Below, in pieces: positions 5,038-5,584 of a stretch of DNA of 5,584 nt. The position numbers and the translations under genes are program-made. Source of the DNA: Burkholderiaceae bacterium. GTDB lineage: Bacteria > Pseudomonadota > Gammaproteobacteria > Burkholderiales > Burkholderiaceae_F. The notes under the pieces are model-generated. The model worked only from the letters and a program-made list of their open reading frames with translations. It was not told where the DNA came from and searched no databases. The number at the start of each line of letters is the position of its first letter. The first letter of the stretch is position 1. The stretch covers positions 1 through 5,584 of the forward strand of contig JACCSD010000053.1 of NCBI GenBank assembly GCA_013813185.1, in the 5' to 3' direction.

Positions 5038-5584
5038 GCGCGGCCCAAAAGTCGGGCGCGCGTTTCTCCAGAAACGCGGCTGCGCCTTCCTGCTGTTCGT
5101 ATTTCCAGAACTCGGGCGTGACCATGTAGCGGCGCAATTCGTCGCCCTGGCCTAGCAACGCGTTGTATTCCTCGACGAATGAAGCCTTAAGGATCTTCAT
5201 GCACGTCGGAGACAGCGCCAGGATCTCCTTGCACCACTTATCGACCTCTGCATCGAGTTGCGCGTGTGGAACGACCGTGTTGACGATGCCCATGACAAGC
5301 GCTTCCTGCGCGGTGTACCGGCGGCACAGCATCCATATTTCACGCGCCTTCTTGGCACCGACTACGCGCGTCAGATAACTGACGATCGCGCCGCATGCCG
5401 GACTGCCGACCCGCGGCCCGTTCTGACCGAAGGTCGCCTGCTCGGAAGCGATCGTCAGATCGCAGAAGTAAGCCATGTGATGGCCGCCACCGATCGCGTA
5501 CCCATTGACCCTGGCGATCGTGGGCTTCAAACATCGCGACAGCGTGACGTGAAACAGGTACGGCTCGAGAACCTGCCGCTCGAG
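5015..5584 (-). CDS. enoyl-CoA hydratase/isomerase (crotonase) family protein, MenB/BadI-like, N-terminus off the window
   Basis: The last 189 residues are visible, open without a stop to the right edge; about 70-100 N-terminal residues are probably missing. The segment KPTIARVNGYAIGGG (visible 20-34) carries the crotonase oxyanion-hole glycines, followed by CDLTIASEQATFGQNGPRVGS, VVGAKKAREIWMLCRRY and a GIVNTVVP block. This pattern resembles naphthoyl-CoA synthase MenB and 2-ketocyclohexanecarboxyl-CoA hydrolase BadI more than ordinary fatty-acid hydratases. After VGS, however, it reads PACGAIVSY where MenB has an F-D-G-G-W-G type sequence, so the exact reaction cannot be assigned; a ring-opening or ring-closing acyl-CoA enzyme is possible. 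A TTG at 5528-5530 is in frame but encodes Leu inside the domain and is not the true start. The C-terminus is extended and alanine/arginine-rich. No neighbouring menaquinone or aromatic degradation genes are visible. Confidence 0.85.
   Translation of the reverse strand, partial: LERQVLEPYLFHVTLSRCLKPTIARVNGYAIGGGHHMAYFCDLTIASEQATFGQNGPRVGSPACGAIVSYLTRVVGAKKAREIWMLCRRYTAQEALVMGIVNTVVPHAQLDAEVDKWCKEILALSPTCMKILKASFVEEYNALLGQGDELRRYMVTPEFWKYEQQEGAAAFLEKRAPDFWAARAAGKRA

Noticed and set aside
5528..5530. TTG as start codon of the crotonase gene
   Set aside because: The frame stays open to the window edge with family-like sequence before it, and the codon encodes Leu inside the conserved domain just before KPTIARVNGYAIGGG.

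Overview
The window is GC-rich, compact bacterial chromosomal DNA, roughly 60% G+C by eye. It holds only household and metabolic genes, with no phage, transposon, CRISPR or conjugation signature. The gene types (DUF2237, a RutE-like nitroreductase, an M14 carboxypeptidase, a YbdL-like methionine aminotransferase, DUF1178, tRNA-Leu, a MenB-like crotonase) and the codon style suggest a betaproteobacterium, probably Burkholderiales. This placement is an inference from remembered family members, not a search.

Layout. (1) 1-305, plus: the C-terminal 100 residues of a DUF2237 protein, cut by the window edge. (2) 331-3127, minus: a tight three-gene unit, transcribed as rutE-like nitroreductase, then M14 zinc carboxypeptidase, then a GNAT-DEDDh exonuclease fusion. 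The first gap is 17 bp and the second junction is a 4-base GTGA overlap. (3) 3171-4320, plus: a YbdL/KAT-type PLP aminotransferase gene broken by two apparent one-base deletions. It also carries substitutions at normally conserved glycines and a perfect 20-bp palindrome in its 3' part. (4) 4323-4763, minus: a DUF1178 putative zinc-ribbon protein, ending 2 bp from the aminotransferase stop. (5) 4764-4892: a 129-bp divergent spacer crowded with small repeats and palindromes. (6) 4893-4977, plus: tRNA-Leu(UAA) with encoded CCA. (7) 5015-5584, minus: the C-terminal 189 residues of a crotonase-fold enzyme resembling MenB/BadI, running off the right edge. A long imperfect hairpin overlaps its stop codon and may end transcription from both sides.

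How the genes work together: the three minus-strand genes look co-transcribed, but no shared pathway is evident (a small-aldehyde reductase or nitroreductase, a cytosolic carboxypeptidase, and an acetyltransferase joined to a nuclease). The remaining genes look like independent housekeeping loci.

Most worth a second look are the GNAT-exonuclease fusion, the doubly frameshifted aminotransferase with its 20-bp palindrome, and the heptamer-repeat hairpin directly in front of the DUF1178 start codon. I see no convincing evidence of a wholly new multi-gene system.
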